Made by a program: the position numbers and the translations under genes. The notes below the pieces were generated by a model. It was not told the DNA's origin. It did not search any database and worked only from the letters and a program-made list of their open reading frames with translations. Positions 29,751-37,095 of a stretch of DNA of 52,637 nucleotides are shown here, one piece after another. How positions within the stretch are numbered: the first letter of the stretch is position 1; every line of letters begins with the position of its first letter. This stretch comes from Muribaculaceae bacterium (GTDB taxonomy: Bacteria > Bacteroidota > Bacteroidia > Bacteroidales > Muribaculaceae): the NCBI GenBank assembly GCA_024400935.1, contig JAKSLZ010000010.1:1-52637 (forward strand), written 5' to 3'.

Positions 29751-30977
29751 ATGAAACGCATCTTATCTACCATATTAATGACTGCATGGCTAGTGGCATC
29801 GGTTTGGGCACAGAATGCTCAACCTGACAGTGCCGCCCTGTATATGCCGCTGGTATTTGAGCGCTACCAGGCGTTTGACTCAGTGAAACTTGACCAGAAG
29901 ACTCCCGACGATCCCTTTAAGCTTGAGGCTGGCGACGAATGGCTGGTTAAGGCCCGTGAGACCAGTGAGCATAACAGGCGTGTGCGATATGCCGCCATGA
30001 TGGGCTATCCGCAAGTCGTTAAATATAACGTGAACACCTTGCCCGAGCCTCCCAAGGAGTATGTCATCAAGAGCGACCCGTCTAAGGGCCTGCTCACCAT
30101 CGAGGCACCACAGGTGTCGACTCCCAAGGAAGACAAGAACTTTGAAACCCTCGATGTGGGACTCAGAAACTGGCTGCACACCTTCAGCGCCTCGCTACAG
30201 TTCACACAGGCCTATATCAGCGGCAACTGGTATCAGGGCGGTGAGAACAATGTGAATGTGCTGGGCGATATAGAGTGGAAGTTCAACCTCAACCAGGATG
30301 TACACCCCAACTGGATGTTTAACAATACCATCCACTACAAGTTGGGAGCGTCCACGGCTCACGGCGACTCGCTGCGCAACTACATGGTCAATGAGGATAA
30401 CTTCCTGTTTACTTCCCAGCTGGGTTACAAGGCGGTGAAACACTGGTACTACAGTGCCACACTAAATGTCAAGACGCAGTTCTTCCAGACCTATAAGACT
30501 AACACGATGGCCATGAAGGCGGCTTTCTTGTCGCCAGGCGAGGTCAATCTGGGTCTCGGTATGACATTCAGCGGCAAGAGCGCCCACAACGAGCGCACCT
30601 TTAACCTTGCCATTGCCCCGTTGAGTTACAACATGAAGATATGCCGCGACATCACTAATCTCAATCCCACGGCCTTCGGTATTGACGAGGGACACCACAC
30701 CAAGCACAGTTTCGGTAGCAACCTGGAGGCAAAATGGGTGATTAACTTCACTCCCACCATCTCGTGGAGCGCACGTTTCTATACGTTCACTGATTATAAA
30801 TATGTACAGGGCGACTGGGAGAACACATTCACCTTCAGCGTCACGCGCCATCTCAACACCAAGCTCTATGCCCACCTGCGCTATGACAAGTCGCGCGAGC
30901 GCGATGACAAGTGGACCTACTGGCAGTTTAAGGAGCTGTTGAGCCTGGGGCTCACTTACCGTTTTGCCACTAACTAA
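29751..30977 (+). CDS. DUF3078 outer-membrane-like protein
   Basis: Encodes 408 residues with signal peptide MKRILSTILMTAWLVASVWA. The second half has alternating strands with aromatic ends (WLHTFSASLQFTQAYISGNW, YQGGENNVNVLGDIEWKFNL, then HYKLGASTAHGDSLRNYMVN) and ends in an aromatic-basic pattern (LSLGLTYRFATN). This fits DUF3078, a Bacteroidetes family thought to be a small outer-membrane beta barrel; that role is inference. It lies in the plus-strand series behind pyrG and yidC, 34 bp after the preceding gene. Confidence 0.8.
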   Translation: MKRILSTILMTAWLVASVWAQNAQPDSAALYMPLVFERYQAFDSVKLDQKTPDDPFKLEAGDEWLVKARETSEHNRRVRYAAMMGYPQVVKYNVNTLPEPPKEYVIKSDPSKGLLTIEAPQVSTPKEDKNFETLDVGLRNWLHTFSASLQFTQAYISGNWYQGGENNVNVLGDIEWKFNLNQDVHPNWMFNNTIHYKLGASTAHGDSLRNYMVNEDNFLFTSQLGYKAVKHWYYSATLNVKTQFFQTYKTNTMAMKAAFLSPGEVNLGLGMTFSGKSAHNERTFNLAIAPLSYNMKICRDITNLNPTAFGIDEGHHTKHSFGSNLEAKWVINFTPTISWSARFYTFTDYKYVQGDWENTFTFSVTRHLNTKLYAHLRYDKSRERDDKWTYWQFKELLSLGLTYRFATN

Positions 30978-30993
30978 TGAAAACTAATTGATT

Positions 30994-31593
30994 ATGCGTA
31001 GAGTTCTGTTTCTCGTTCTTGCCACCATGTGTGTGCAATGCGCCATGGCCGTCATGGTAGTCCCTGGCATGGGTGATGTGATTGCCGGTGTCGACGAGGA
31101 CTCGATGCGCGAGAAACTGTCGCAAATGGACTTGCAGCCCTTGGAGGGCATATGGTATTATCCCGCCGAGGACATGACAGTAGCCATAGAGCGCATGCCC
31201 AGCAATGGACGCCAGTATCCGCCTTACCACATCGTGCTGCTGTCAAGTTCAGATATAAATGTGCTGCCGGGCACCGAGATAGGTTATATCGAAACCGGCG
31301 CCGCCAAAAACGAATACACGCTGCACCTTTTCACTGAGCGCGACGACAACGGCATCTTGCATCATCCAGTGGCATGCTATGCAACGATGAATGCCGATGC
31401 CTCGTCAATCACCTTTGAGCGTCCCAAGTGGGAAGTCAAGGTGCGCGTGAATTTTGCCCGCTTCCTTCCCTCCATTTTCAAGGGAGTGTCGGTGATTCCC
31501 GAGAAACATGAAAAGAAAGTAGCCGAAGGGTTCCGCAAGGTATTCCCGGCCAATGGCAACGGCGATGCTTTTAATAAAGTGAGATACTTATGA
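30994..31593 (+). CDS. Exported protein of unknown function
   Basis: Encodes 199 residues from the ATG at 30994 (MRRVLFLVLATMCVQCAMA signal peptide). The mature part contains LQPLEGIWYYPAEDMTVAIERM and YHIVLLSSSDINVLPGTEIGYIE, which suggests a lipocalin-like or other small beta fold. The C-terminus FLPSIFKGVSVIPEKHEKKV leads to GFRKVFPANGNGDA. Family not recognised. It overlaps the next gene by four bases (ATGA), so the two are translationally coupled. Confidence 0.8.
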   Translation: MRRVLFLVLATMCVQCAMAVMVVPGMGDVIAGVDEDSMREKLSQMDLQPLEGIWYYPAEDMTVAIERMPSNGRQYPPYHIVLLSSSDINVLPGTEIGYIETGAAKNEYTLHLFTERDDNGILHHPVACYATMNADASSITFERPKWEVKVRVNFARFLPSIFKGVSVIPEKHEKKVAEGFRKVFPANGNGDAFNKVRYL

Positions 31594-32069
31594 GAACAAT
31601 AGTGATGATAATGATGGCGCTGCTGGCAATGACGCAGGTTAATGCCGCTGCCCGCACGCGCACCACCCACAACCATTTGTCGACCGACGCTGTGGCCATG
31701 GACCGCGTTGTGCCCGAGGCTGGAGACACCTCCATGACCGTGAGGCAAGATGCCGTGACGCTGAGGGGGTATAACAAGCGTGCCAGTGACAGCAAGGAGT
31801 CGTTCTTCATTACTAACAATTTGAACCACCGCATCTCGTCGGTGCGCCTGCTCATGCGTTACACCATGCTCAACGGCACCATACTGCACGAGCGCACTGT
31901 CACCGTGCCGGTGACGCTCAAACCCGGAGAGACGCAGCTGGTGTCGGTCAAGACATTTGACATCCAGCGCCTCTTTTATTATTATGGTGGTCCCAAGCCC
32001 CGCAAGAGCGCCACACCCTTCAAGGTTGCCGTGAGGCTCCAGGGCTACGACATCCCTGTGGGCTATTGA
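31590..32069 (+). CDS. Exported protein of unknown function; 3' end duplicated 964 bp downstream
   Basis: Encodes 159 residues with signal peptide MRTIVMIMMALLAMTQVNAA. The mature part is a single beta-sandwich-like domain (KESFFITNNLNHRISSVRLL, then TVPVTLKPGETQLVSVKTFD) resembling immunoglobulin-type adhesin or carrier folds. Family not recognised. The last 51 bp (32019-32069, ending in the TGA) recur as 32983-33033. The encoded final 16 residues are identical in both copies, although seven bases differ. The DUF4160/DUF2442 cassette lies between the two. Confidence 0.8.
   Translation: MRTIVMIMMALLAMTQVNAAARTRTTHNHLSTDAVAMDRVVPEAGDTSMTVRQDAVTLRGYNKRASDSKESFFITNNLNHRISSVRLLMRYTMLNGTILHERTVTVPVTLKPGETQLVSVKTFDIQRLFYYYGGPKPRKSATPFKVAVRLQGYDIPVGY
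32019..32069 (+). repeat. Gene-end duplication I, copy A
   Basis: Last 17 codons of the gene at 31590-32069. Copy B is at 32983-33033. Of 51 positions, seven differ. All are synonymous (including TGA against TAA) except the first, which gives Phe or Leu. Similarity stops at the stop codon on the right and at the first codon on the left. Confidence 0.95.
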
Positions 32070-32260
32070 ATTGCTTTAAAATCTTAAAGGAATGTTGCGT
32101 TTGGTGTTGAAATAATATATGCCACTAGCATGATGGATAATTTGTATCCAATTAGTATCTTTTAAGGACGAATATAAATCGTAATTGAAAAAAAAGTAGT
32201 AATATTGCATGGTAATCGTTCATGTATTTGGTTTAACTACAAATTTTATGATAAAGACAA

Positions 32261-32572
32261 ATGGGTAAAATCCTATATTTCCTCTGTTTTATTTTATCTG
32301 TCTTCCCGACTGACGCTTACGAGAACCGAAGGCACATCCATGTTACAAGACGCGGAAGCAAGAAATCACATACCGGTGATACCGTAGCTAAGATATGGAT
32401 AGAGGAAAACGGTAACAAGAAAATAGAGATAGCATGGTCTGAGTTATCGGCAGATGAAGAAGCTGATATTATAGCTGTTATTGACGCAAATTATGATCAC
32501 ATCAATAAGTGTATTGACCGTGTCTTCAGTGGTAAGAAAGTGGACATTTTACGTATCAATAAAAAGAATTAA
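32261..32572 (+). CDS. DUF4160-like small protein of a cassette pair
   Basis: Encodes 103 residues. The start MGKILYFLCFILSVFPTDA followed by ENRRHIHVTRRGSKKSH resembles DUF4160 proteins, which begin with an I-x-x-F-x-x-F-type strand and carry a conserved HIHV motif. The rest (AKIWIEENGNKKIEIAWSEL, then ADIIAVIDANYDHINKCI) fits the helical end of that family. DUF4160 and DUF2442 genes are often neighbours and have been proposed to act as toxin-antitoxin-like pairs. The gene is AT-rich compared with its neighbours and lies in the 0.96-kb segment between the two copies of a duplicated gene end. Four bases separate it from the DUF2442 gene. Confidence 0.7.
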   Translation: MGKILYFLCFILSVFPTDAYENRRHIHVTRRGSKKSHTGDTVAKIWIEENGNKKIEIAWSELSADEEADIIAVIDANYDHINKCIDRVFSGKKVDILRINKKN

Positions 32573-32576
32573 TAAG

Positions 32577-32825
32577 ATGTGTAGATTCAAAGATACAAAT
32601 TTAGGCATAAAAAAACTCGATTTCAACGAGAAACGAGGGATGATGGCGGTTTATCTGACTGATGGACGTGAAGTACTTGTGCCTGTTAGGTTGTTCCCTG
32701 AGATAAAGCAACTTCGCAAATATCAAAGGGAGGATTACATGATCATGGATGGGCAGTTCTTCTCGTTTGAAGCAATCAGCAAAATCTTCTCAGTGAAGGA
32801 TGTGCTGAATTGCAACCTTGCATAA
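32577..32825 (+). CDS. DUF2442 protein of a cassette pair
   Basis: Encodes 82 residues from the ATG at 32577, directly behind the DUF4160-like gene. The pattern IKKLDFNEKRGMMAVYLTDG then REVLVPVRLFPEIKQL is typical of DUF2442, where a short strand pair with a W/L-x-V-x-L-x-D-G-R pattern is followed by PxxxFPxL-type residues. The partner role in a toxin-antitoxin-like module is inferred from this frequent gene pairing. AT-rich; the 32826-32928 stretch after it holds no gene. Confidence 0.75.
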   Translation: MCRFKDTNLGIKKLDFNEKRGMMAVYLTDGREVLVPVRLFPEIKQLRKYQREDYMIMDGQFFSFEAISKIFSVKDVLNCNLA

Positions 32826-32928
32826 GGAAACATGTAACATAGGAAACATAGAGTATTACATCTCTTGTTTTATTTCAACTAAACACCGCCAAGACATACG
32901 TTCATTCTACAGGTATTTTAAGTTTGTT

Positions 32929-32960
32929 ACAGATTGTGAACTCGCGAGTTCACAATCTGT
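32929..32960. repeat. Perfect 32-bp palindrome near the distal end of cassette I
   Basis: The arm CAGATTGTGAACTCG (32930-32944) is followed directly by its exact complement (32945-32959), with one more A/T pair outside. An 8-bp palindrome, GTGTACAC, follows at 32962-32969. There is no T-run, so a classical terminator is unlikely. A protein binding site or a recombination-related site are alternatives. Confidence 0.9.
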
Positions 32961-32982
32961 CGTGTACACATTTGTATAATTG

Positions 32983-33033
32983 CTCAAGGTCGCTGTGCGG
33001 CTCCAGGGCTACGACATCCCCGTGGGCTACTAA
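32983..33033 (+). repeat. Gene-end duplication I, copy B
   Basis: Second copy of the last 17 codons of the gene at 31590-32069, without the rest of the gene. It begins 22 bp after the 32-bp palindrome and ends 39 bp before the C1B peptidase gene. It encodes the same C-terminal residues (VAVRLQGYDIPVGY) and ends in TAA. Confidence 0.95.
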
Positions 33034-33072
33034 ACGCCTGATGTTTGAAGAATAAAAATTAAATACTATAAT

Positions 33073-34464
33073 ATGAAGAAGATTATCTTAACGCTTGCCG
33101 CTGTTGCAGTTTGTGCCACAGCAGGTGCACAGGGCATCACGCCCGCTATGCTCAAGACATTTGAGAAGGACTATCAGTCTAACCCTGCCAACAAGGCGCT
33201 GTTCAACGCCGTTGCGACTAACAATATCGACGACATCGCACGCAATTTCAAAGCGCGCAATTCGATGAACAAGAGTTTCTCGGTAGAGACTCCTGAGCAA
33301 AATATTCACAACCAGAAGCAATCAGGACGCTGCTGGATGTTCAGCGGCTTCAATGTGCTGCGTGCCAACTTTGCCAAGGCGCACGGCGACAGTGTGCGCG
33401 TTGAATTCTCGCACGTCTACACCTTCTTCTATGACCAGCTCGAGAAGGCCAACATGATGCTCGAGGGTGTCATCAACACCGCCTCGCTGCCCATCGACGA
33501 CGCTAAGGTGCAGTTCTGGTTTAAGTCGCCCATCAACGACGGCGGCACCTTCTGCGGTGTGAGCGACCTCGCCGACAAGTATGGCCTGGTGCCCATGAGC
33601 GTGATGCCCGAGACCTACTCGGCCGAGAATACCACCCGCATGGCGCGCCTCATCAAGAGCAAGCTGCGTGAGCAGGGACTGGAGCTGCGCAAGATGGTGG
33701 CCGGTAAAGCCAAGAAGGCCGACATCGAGGCCCGCAAGACCCAGATGCTCTCAACCATCTACAACATGTTGTGCCTCACGCTGGGCGAGCCCGTCAAGTC
33801 ATTCAGCTACACCTTTACCGACAAGAAAGGCAAGCCCACTGGCGAAACTCGCACTTACACACCGCAGGAGTTCTATCGTGAGGTAGTGGGCGGTCCCATC
33901 AGCGGCACTTTCATCATGGTGATGAACGACCCGCGCCACCCTTACCACAAGACCTATGAAGTGGATCTCGACCGCCACGCTCAGGACGGTACTAACTGGA
34001 AATATCTCAACCTGCCCATGGAGGAGATAGCTCAGCTCGCCATCGCATCGCTCAAGGACGGCCGCAAGCTCTACTCAAGCTATGACGTGGGCAAGCAGAG
34101 CGACCGCAAGGCTGGCATTTGCGACGCCAACCTCTATGACTACGAGTCATTGATGGGCACCACATTCGGCATGAACAAGGCTGAGCGCATCATGACCTTT
34201 GACAGCGGTTCGACCCATGCCATGACCCTCACAGCCGTAGACCTGGACGCACAGGGCAACCCTGTGAAGTGGAAAGTGGAGAACTCGTGGAGCGCTGAGA
34301 GCTGCGACAAAGGCTACATGCTCATGACCAACGAGTGGTTCAACGAATACATGTTCCGCCTCGTCGTTGACAAGCAGTATGTCCCCGCCCAGCTCCTCAA
34401 AGAATTTGAGCAAAAGCCCACAATGCTCACCGCCGAGGACCCCCTCTTCCTCCCCGACGAGTAA
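33073..34464 (+). CDS. Exported C1B (bleomycin hydrolase-like) cysteine aminopeptidase
   Basis: Encodes 463 residues with a signal peptide (MKKIILTLAAVAVCATAGAQ). The papain-type triad is visible: Cys87 in QSGRCWMF, His382 in GSTHAM and Asn404 in VENSW. Length and the order of segments (HVYTFFYDQLEKANMMLEG, DGGTFCGVSDLADKYGLVP, GPISGTFIMVMNDP-like) match the C1B family (PepC/bleomycin hydrolase), normally cytoplasmic hexamers. The signal peptide makes this a periplasmic form, common in Bacteroidales. The last 45 bp recur at 35385-35429 behind a zeta-toxin cassette. The direct neighbourhood before cassette I was probably the gene ending at 32069. Confidence 0.93.
   Translation: MKKIILTLAAVAVCATAGAQGITPAMLKTFEKDYQSNPANKALFNAVATNNIDDIARNFKARNSMNKSFSVETPEQNIHNQKQSGRCWMFSGFNVLRANFAKAHGDSVRVEFSHVYTFFYDQLEKANMMLEGVINTASLPIDDAKVQFWFKSPINDGGTFCGVSDLADKYGLVPMSVMPETYSAENTTRMARLIKSKLREQGLELRKMVAGKAKKADIEARKTQMLSTIYNMLCLTLGEPVKSFSYTFTDKKGKPTGETRTYTPQEFYREVVGGPISGTFIMVMNDPRHPYHKTYEVDLDRHAQDGTNWKYLNLPMEEIAQLAIASLKDGRKLYSSYDVGKQSDRKAGICDANLYDYESLMGTTFGMNKAERIMTFDSGSTHAMTLTAVDLDAQGNPVKWKVENSWSAESCDKGYMLMTNEWFNEYMFRLVVDKQYVPAQLLKEFEQKPTMLTAEDPLFLPDE
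34420..34464 (+). repeat. Gene-end duplication II, copy A
   Basis: Last 15 codons of the C1B peptidase gene (TMLTAEDPLFLPDE and stop). Copy B at 35385-35429 is identical except for one synonymous change (ACA against ACC). Similarity ends exactly after the TAA. Confidence 0.97.
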
Positions 34465-34530
34465 ACATCACCACGTGCAAACTTTTATAAAAATCATATA
34501 GTGTTTTTTAGATAATTATCAGAAAAAATG

Positions 34531-34538
34531 TAACTTTG
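34531..34538 (+). promoter_or_regulatory. Promoter -7 box of the zeta-toxin cassette
   Basis: TAACTTTG, with a T-rich -33 region (34502-34510) 20 bp upstream. The cassette's first ATG is at 34586. Confidence 0.6.
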
Positions 34539-34585
34539 CACAACATGAGTGATAATTATTCACATAATTCAAACAGATATAAGCA

Positions 34586-34777
34586 ATGTCAGAGGAATTA
34601 TTAAGATCATATCGTCTCACATCTATGGAGGAACCTACAGACGAGATGCTTCATGCAATAATGGAGAAAGTCGCTGTTGCTGCCCGTGAATCATCAGCAC
34701 GAGCCAAGGAAGCGAAGCGCCGCATGTTTGCAGAGATGATTTCAAACATCAAACAAAAACGATCCACAAGCCGATGA
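34586..34777 (+). CDS. Putative antitoxin partner of the zeta-type toxin
   Basis: Encodes 63 residues, mostly helical and charged (SMEEPTDEMLHAIMEKVAVAA, then ARAKEAKRRMFAEMISNIKQ). No conserved family is recognised. Its position directly before a zeta-type toxin gene, with a 4-base overlap (ATGA), and its size make it the likely antitoxin or chaperone-like partner. AT-rich compared with the neighbouring C1B peptidase gene, in line with acquisition from elsewhere. Confidence 0.7.
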   Translation: MSEELLRSYRLTSMEEPTDEMLHAIMEKVAVAARESSARAKEAKRRMFAEMISNIKQKRSTSR

Positions 34778-35367
34778 ATACCAGACGTCCCACGTTGTGT
34801 ATTGTGGCTGGTCCTAATGGCTCGGGCAAGACTACTACAACGCTGCAACTCCTAGCTAATGAATGGGCTGAAGATAGTCTTTACATTAACCCTGATAATA
34901 TAGCCCAAGAGACCTTTGGTGATTGGAATTCTCCCGAAGCAGTACACAAAGCCGCAGTTTTAGCTACTGAGAAAAGATACGAATGCTTAAGTCGCAAACG
35001 GGATTTTGTCTTTGAGACAGTGTTTTCGTCAGACGAAAAGCTAGAGTTCGTCCGAAAAGCAAAAGCGGCAGGTTTCTTTGTGCGTCTATTTTTTGTGTGT
35101 ACTAACGATCCTGAAATTAATGTGCATCGCATCACCAAGAGATATCTTGAAGGAGGACACGAAGTGCCAATTTCCAAAGTTATTTCACGCTATTATAAAT
35201 CTATAGCAAATGCAGCACAAGCAATAGAAATTGTTGACCGAGCTTATATATATGACAATTCAGTAGAAGATTCTTTGCCTCAATTACTATATCGCACCGT
35301 CGAAGGAGAGGTCTTTAAGCAATATATAGACGATGTCCCCGAATGGGCAGAGTCATTGGTGAAGTGA
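34774..35367 (+). CDS. Zeta-type toxin / P-loop kinase
   Basis: Encodes 197 residues. The start RPTLCIVAGPNGSGKTTTTL is a clear Walker A loop. INPDNIAQETFGDWNSPEAV and RKRDFVFETVFSSDEKLEFV follow the zeta-toxin pattern (substrate-binding Asp and Glu), and RITKRYLEGGHEVPISKVIS supplies the lid arginines. Zeta toxins phosphorylate UDP-N-acetylglucosamine and block cell-wall synthesis; related enzymes may have other substrates. It is translationally coupled to the preceding small gene. Eighteen bases after its stop, a second copy of the end of the C1B peptidase gene begins. Confidence 0.88.
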   Translation: MNTRRPTLCIVAGPNGSGKTTTTLQLLANEWAEDSLYINPDNIAQETFGDWNSPEAVHKAAVLATEKRYECLSRKRDFVFETVFSSDEKLEFVRKAKAAGFFVRLFFVCTNDPEINVHRITKRYLEGGHEVPISKVISRYYKSIANAAQAIEIVDRAYIYDNSVEDSLPQLLYRTVEGEVFKQYIDDVPEWAESLVK

Positions 35368-35384
35368 ATCGGGAATTATATAAC

Positions 35385-35429
35385 ACCATGCTCACCGCCG
35401 AGGACCCCCTCTTCCTCCCCGACGAGTAA
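35385..35429 (+). repeat. Gene-end duplication II, copy B
   Basis: A 45-bp copy of the end of the C1B peptidase gene, 965 bp downstream of the original, with 44 of 45 bases identical. The only change is silent. The rest of the peptidase gene is absent here. Confidence 0.97.
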
Positions 35430-35494
35430 GATAAATGCTTCTAGATGTGTCGGATCTTTGCATGAGCGAAACTCACAGACAGCTGGGCGTAGCA

Positions 35495-35584
35495 GGCATC
35501 GGAGATGCCGGGCAGGTCGTAGACCTGCAATGTGTTGAAACGCCATGCAAGCAACCTCGGAGAGGTGCGCAGCTTGGCGCCAAG
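35495..35584 (+). repeat. Multi-hairpin repeat unit R1
   Basis: A 90-bp unit with four successive stem-loops: GGCATC-GGA-GATGCC (35495-35509), GCAGGTC-GTA-GACCTGC (35512-35528), CCTC-GGA-GAGG (35555-35565) and the palindrome CTTGGCGCCAAG (35573-35584). The unpaired spacer TGTGTTGAAACGCCATGCAA is conserved in all units. Confidence 0.92.
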
Positions 35585-35674
35585 AACTAGATACACTTCC
35601 ATGCAGTGCCGAAGCCGTGGTAAGTCCATCACACGATAGCAGTGCAGTAGACTGTGATGAAGGTGCGGGCAGAA

Positions 35675-35764
35675 GGCATCGGAGATGCCGGGCAGGTCGT
35701 AGACCTGCAATGTGTTGAAACGCCATGCAAGCAACCTCGGAGAGGTGCGCAGCTTGGCGCCAAG
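35675..35764 (+). repeat. Multi-hairpin repeat unit R2
   Basis: Same unit as R1, 180 bp further on, followed by the terminal hairpin CCCC-GTA-GGGG at 35783-35793 just before the transposase gene. Confidence 0.92.
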
Positions 35765-35822
35765 GACACCTACATAATCGTGCCCCGTAGGGGAACATGA
35801 ACCAACAAATAAACGTAAAAAC

Positions 35823-36266
35823 ATGAGTGCAGTAAGTTCGCTATATCATATTGTAATAAATACGCATGGACGTAAAATGACATTGCCTGATTCCATCACA
35901 GAGAATCTGTATCGTTACATCACTGGTGTGGCAAGGAATAAAAAATCAACAATCATGGCTATCAACGGTATAGAGAATCATGTGCACATGTTGGTTGAAC
36001 TTTCGCCCACCATTGCCCTGAGCGATCTCGTTAGGGATATAAAGCAGGCAAGTAGCAAGTGGCTTAAGGGGCAGCCAGAGTGTACCATGTTTGACGGATG
36101 GGGTAAGGAGTATGGCGCATTCTCATGCAGTAGCCGTGATACTGAAATGATAAAGAAGTATATTGCTAATCAACGTGTCCATCATCGCACTAATTCCTTT
36201 GAGAACGAATACCAACGCATGGTATTGCTCTCGGGTAATGAATGGAATGAATATCGCTTAACATGA
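35823..36266 (+). CDS. Y1-family (REP-associated/IS200-like) transposase
   Basis: Encodes 147 residues. The HUH pair is seen in ENHVHMLVELSP, and the catalytic tyrosine in IKKYIANQRVHH, after the family's typical GWGKEYGAFSCSS segment. The start SLYHIVINTHGRKMTLPDSI is also typical of transposase IS200-like proteins. These single-strand DNA transposases bind hairpins. Here hairpins with the loop GTA (or its complement TAC) lie directly on both sides of the gene in inverted orientation (35783-35793 and 36277-36287). It is probably the enzyme responsible for the repeat arrays. The gene is AT-richer than the host core and intact. Confidence 0.88.
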   Translation: MSAVSSLYHIVINTHGRKMTLPDSITENLYRYITGVARNKKSTIMAINGIENHVHMLVELSPTIALSDLVRDIKQASSKWLKGQPECTMFDGWGKEYGAFSCSSRDTEMIKKYIANQRVHHRTNSFENEYQRMVLLSGNEWNEYRLT

Positions 36267-36267
36267 T

Positions 36268-36394
36268 GCTCATGTTCCCCTACGGGGCACGTCTGTCTAT
36301 CATCGGCAATCGCCAAGCTGCGGCCGTCTACGACGCCCTTGCATGGCGTTTCAACACATTGAGGCCCTACCGGCCTCTTGACGTCTACGACGTC
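36268..36394 (-). repeat. Divergent inverted copy of the multi-hairpin unit
   Basis: Contains CCCC-TAC-GGGG (36277-36287), CGTC-TAC-GACG (36325-36335), the complement of the conserved spacer (CTTGCATGGCGTTTCAACAC from 36338), GAGGCC-CTACC-GGCCTC (36361-36377) and GACGTC-TAC-GACGTC (36380-36394). Stems differ from R1-R5 but pairing and loop are kept. Confidence 0.8.
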
Positions 36395-36627
36395 GAGCAA
36401 AGCGGATGTACTAGAATAAATGACCGATGTGTGCTGTCGTGGAATGTGGAGCAGCAAGTATAATACAACGTTATCGCATGAAGATGTGGTGGACGAAAAG
36501 GTATCGATGTGTCGCGCTAGCCTCACAGCACGGTATCACGCAGTGCGCTGGCAGACGTGGATAGGCCACGCATATAGTGATGACGTACAGATAGGTATGC
36601 AGCAGACTGTGATGACAGCGGGGTGGA

Positions 36628-36717
36628 GGCATCGGAGATGCCGGGCGGGTCGTAGACCTGCAATGTGTTGAAACGCCATGCAAGCAGCCTCGGAGAGGTG
36701 CGCAGCTTGGCGCCAAG
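36628..36717 (+). repeat. Multi-hairpin repeat unit R3
   Basis: Same 90-bp unit as R1, with one change in the second hairpin (GGCGGGTC against GGCAGGTC) that leaves a G-T pair. Confidence 0.92.
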
Positions 36718-36816
36718 AACTAGATACACTTCCATGCAGTACCCGCGAGTGCCGAAGCCGTGGTGAGTCCATCACACGATAGCAGTGCAGTAGCATGTGA
36801 TGACAGTGGGGCGGAA

Positions 36817-36906
36817 GGCATCGGAGATGCCGGGCAGGTCGTAGACCTGCAATGTGTTGAAACGCCATGCAAGCAGCCTCGGAGAGGTGCGCAGCTTGGC
36901 GCCAAG
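36817..36906 (+). repeat. Multi-hairpin repeat unit R4
   Basis: Same unit, 189 bp after R3. The 99-bp linker between units R3, R4 and R5 is almost constant and itself holds an inverted pair CATCACA/TGTGATG. Confidence 0.92.
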
Positions 36907-37005
36907 AACTAGATACACTTCCATGCAGTACCCGCGAGTGCCGAAGCCGTGGTGAGTCCATCACACGATAGCAGTGCAGTAGCATGTGATGACAGTGGGG
37001 CGGAA

Positions 37006-37095
37006 GGCATCGGAGATGCCGGGCAGGTCGTAGACCTGCAATGTGTTGAAACGCCATGCAAGCAGCCTCGGAGAGGTGCGCAGCTTGGCGCCAAG
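37006..37095 (+). repeat. Multi-hairpin repeat unit R5
   Basis: Same unit, 189 bp after R4, followed by the terminal hairpin CCCC-GTA-GGGG at 37115-37125. Confidence 0.92.

Noticed and set aside
32929..32960. Rex operator in the 32-bp palindrome (TTGTGAA and TTCACAA arms)
   Set aside because: Rex sites have four bases between the half-sites; here there are eight, and the flanking genes are not Rex-type targets.
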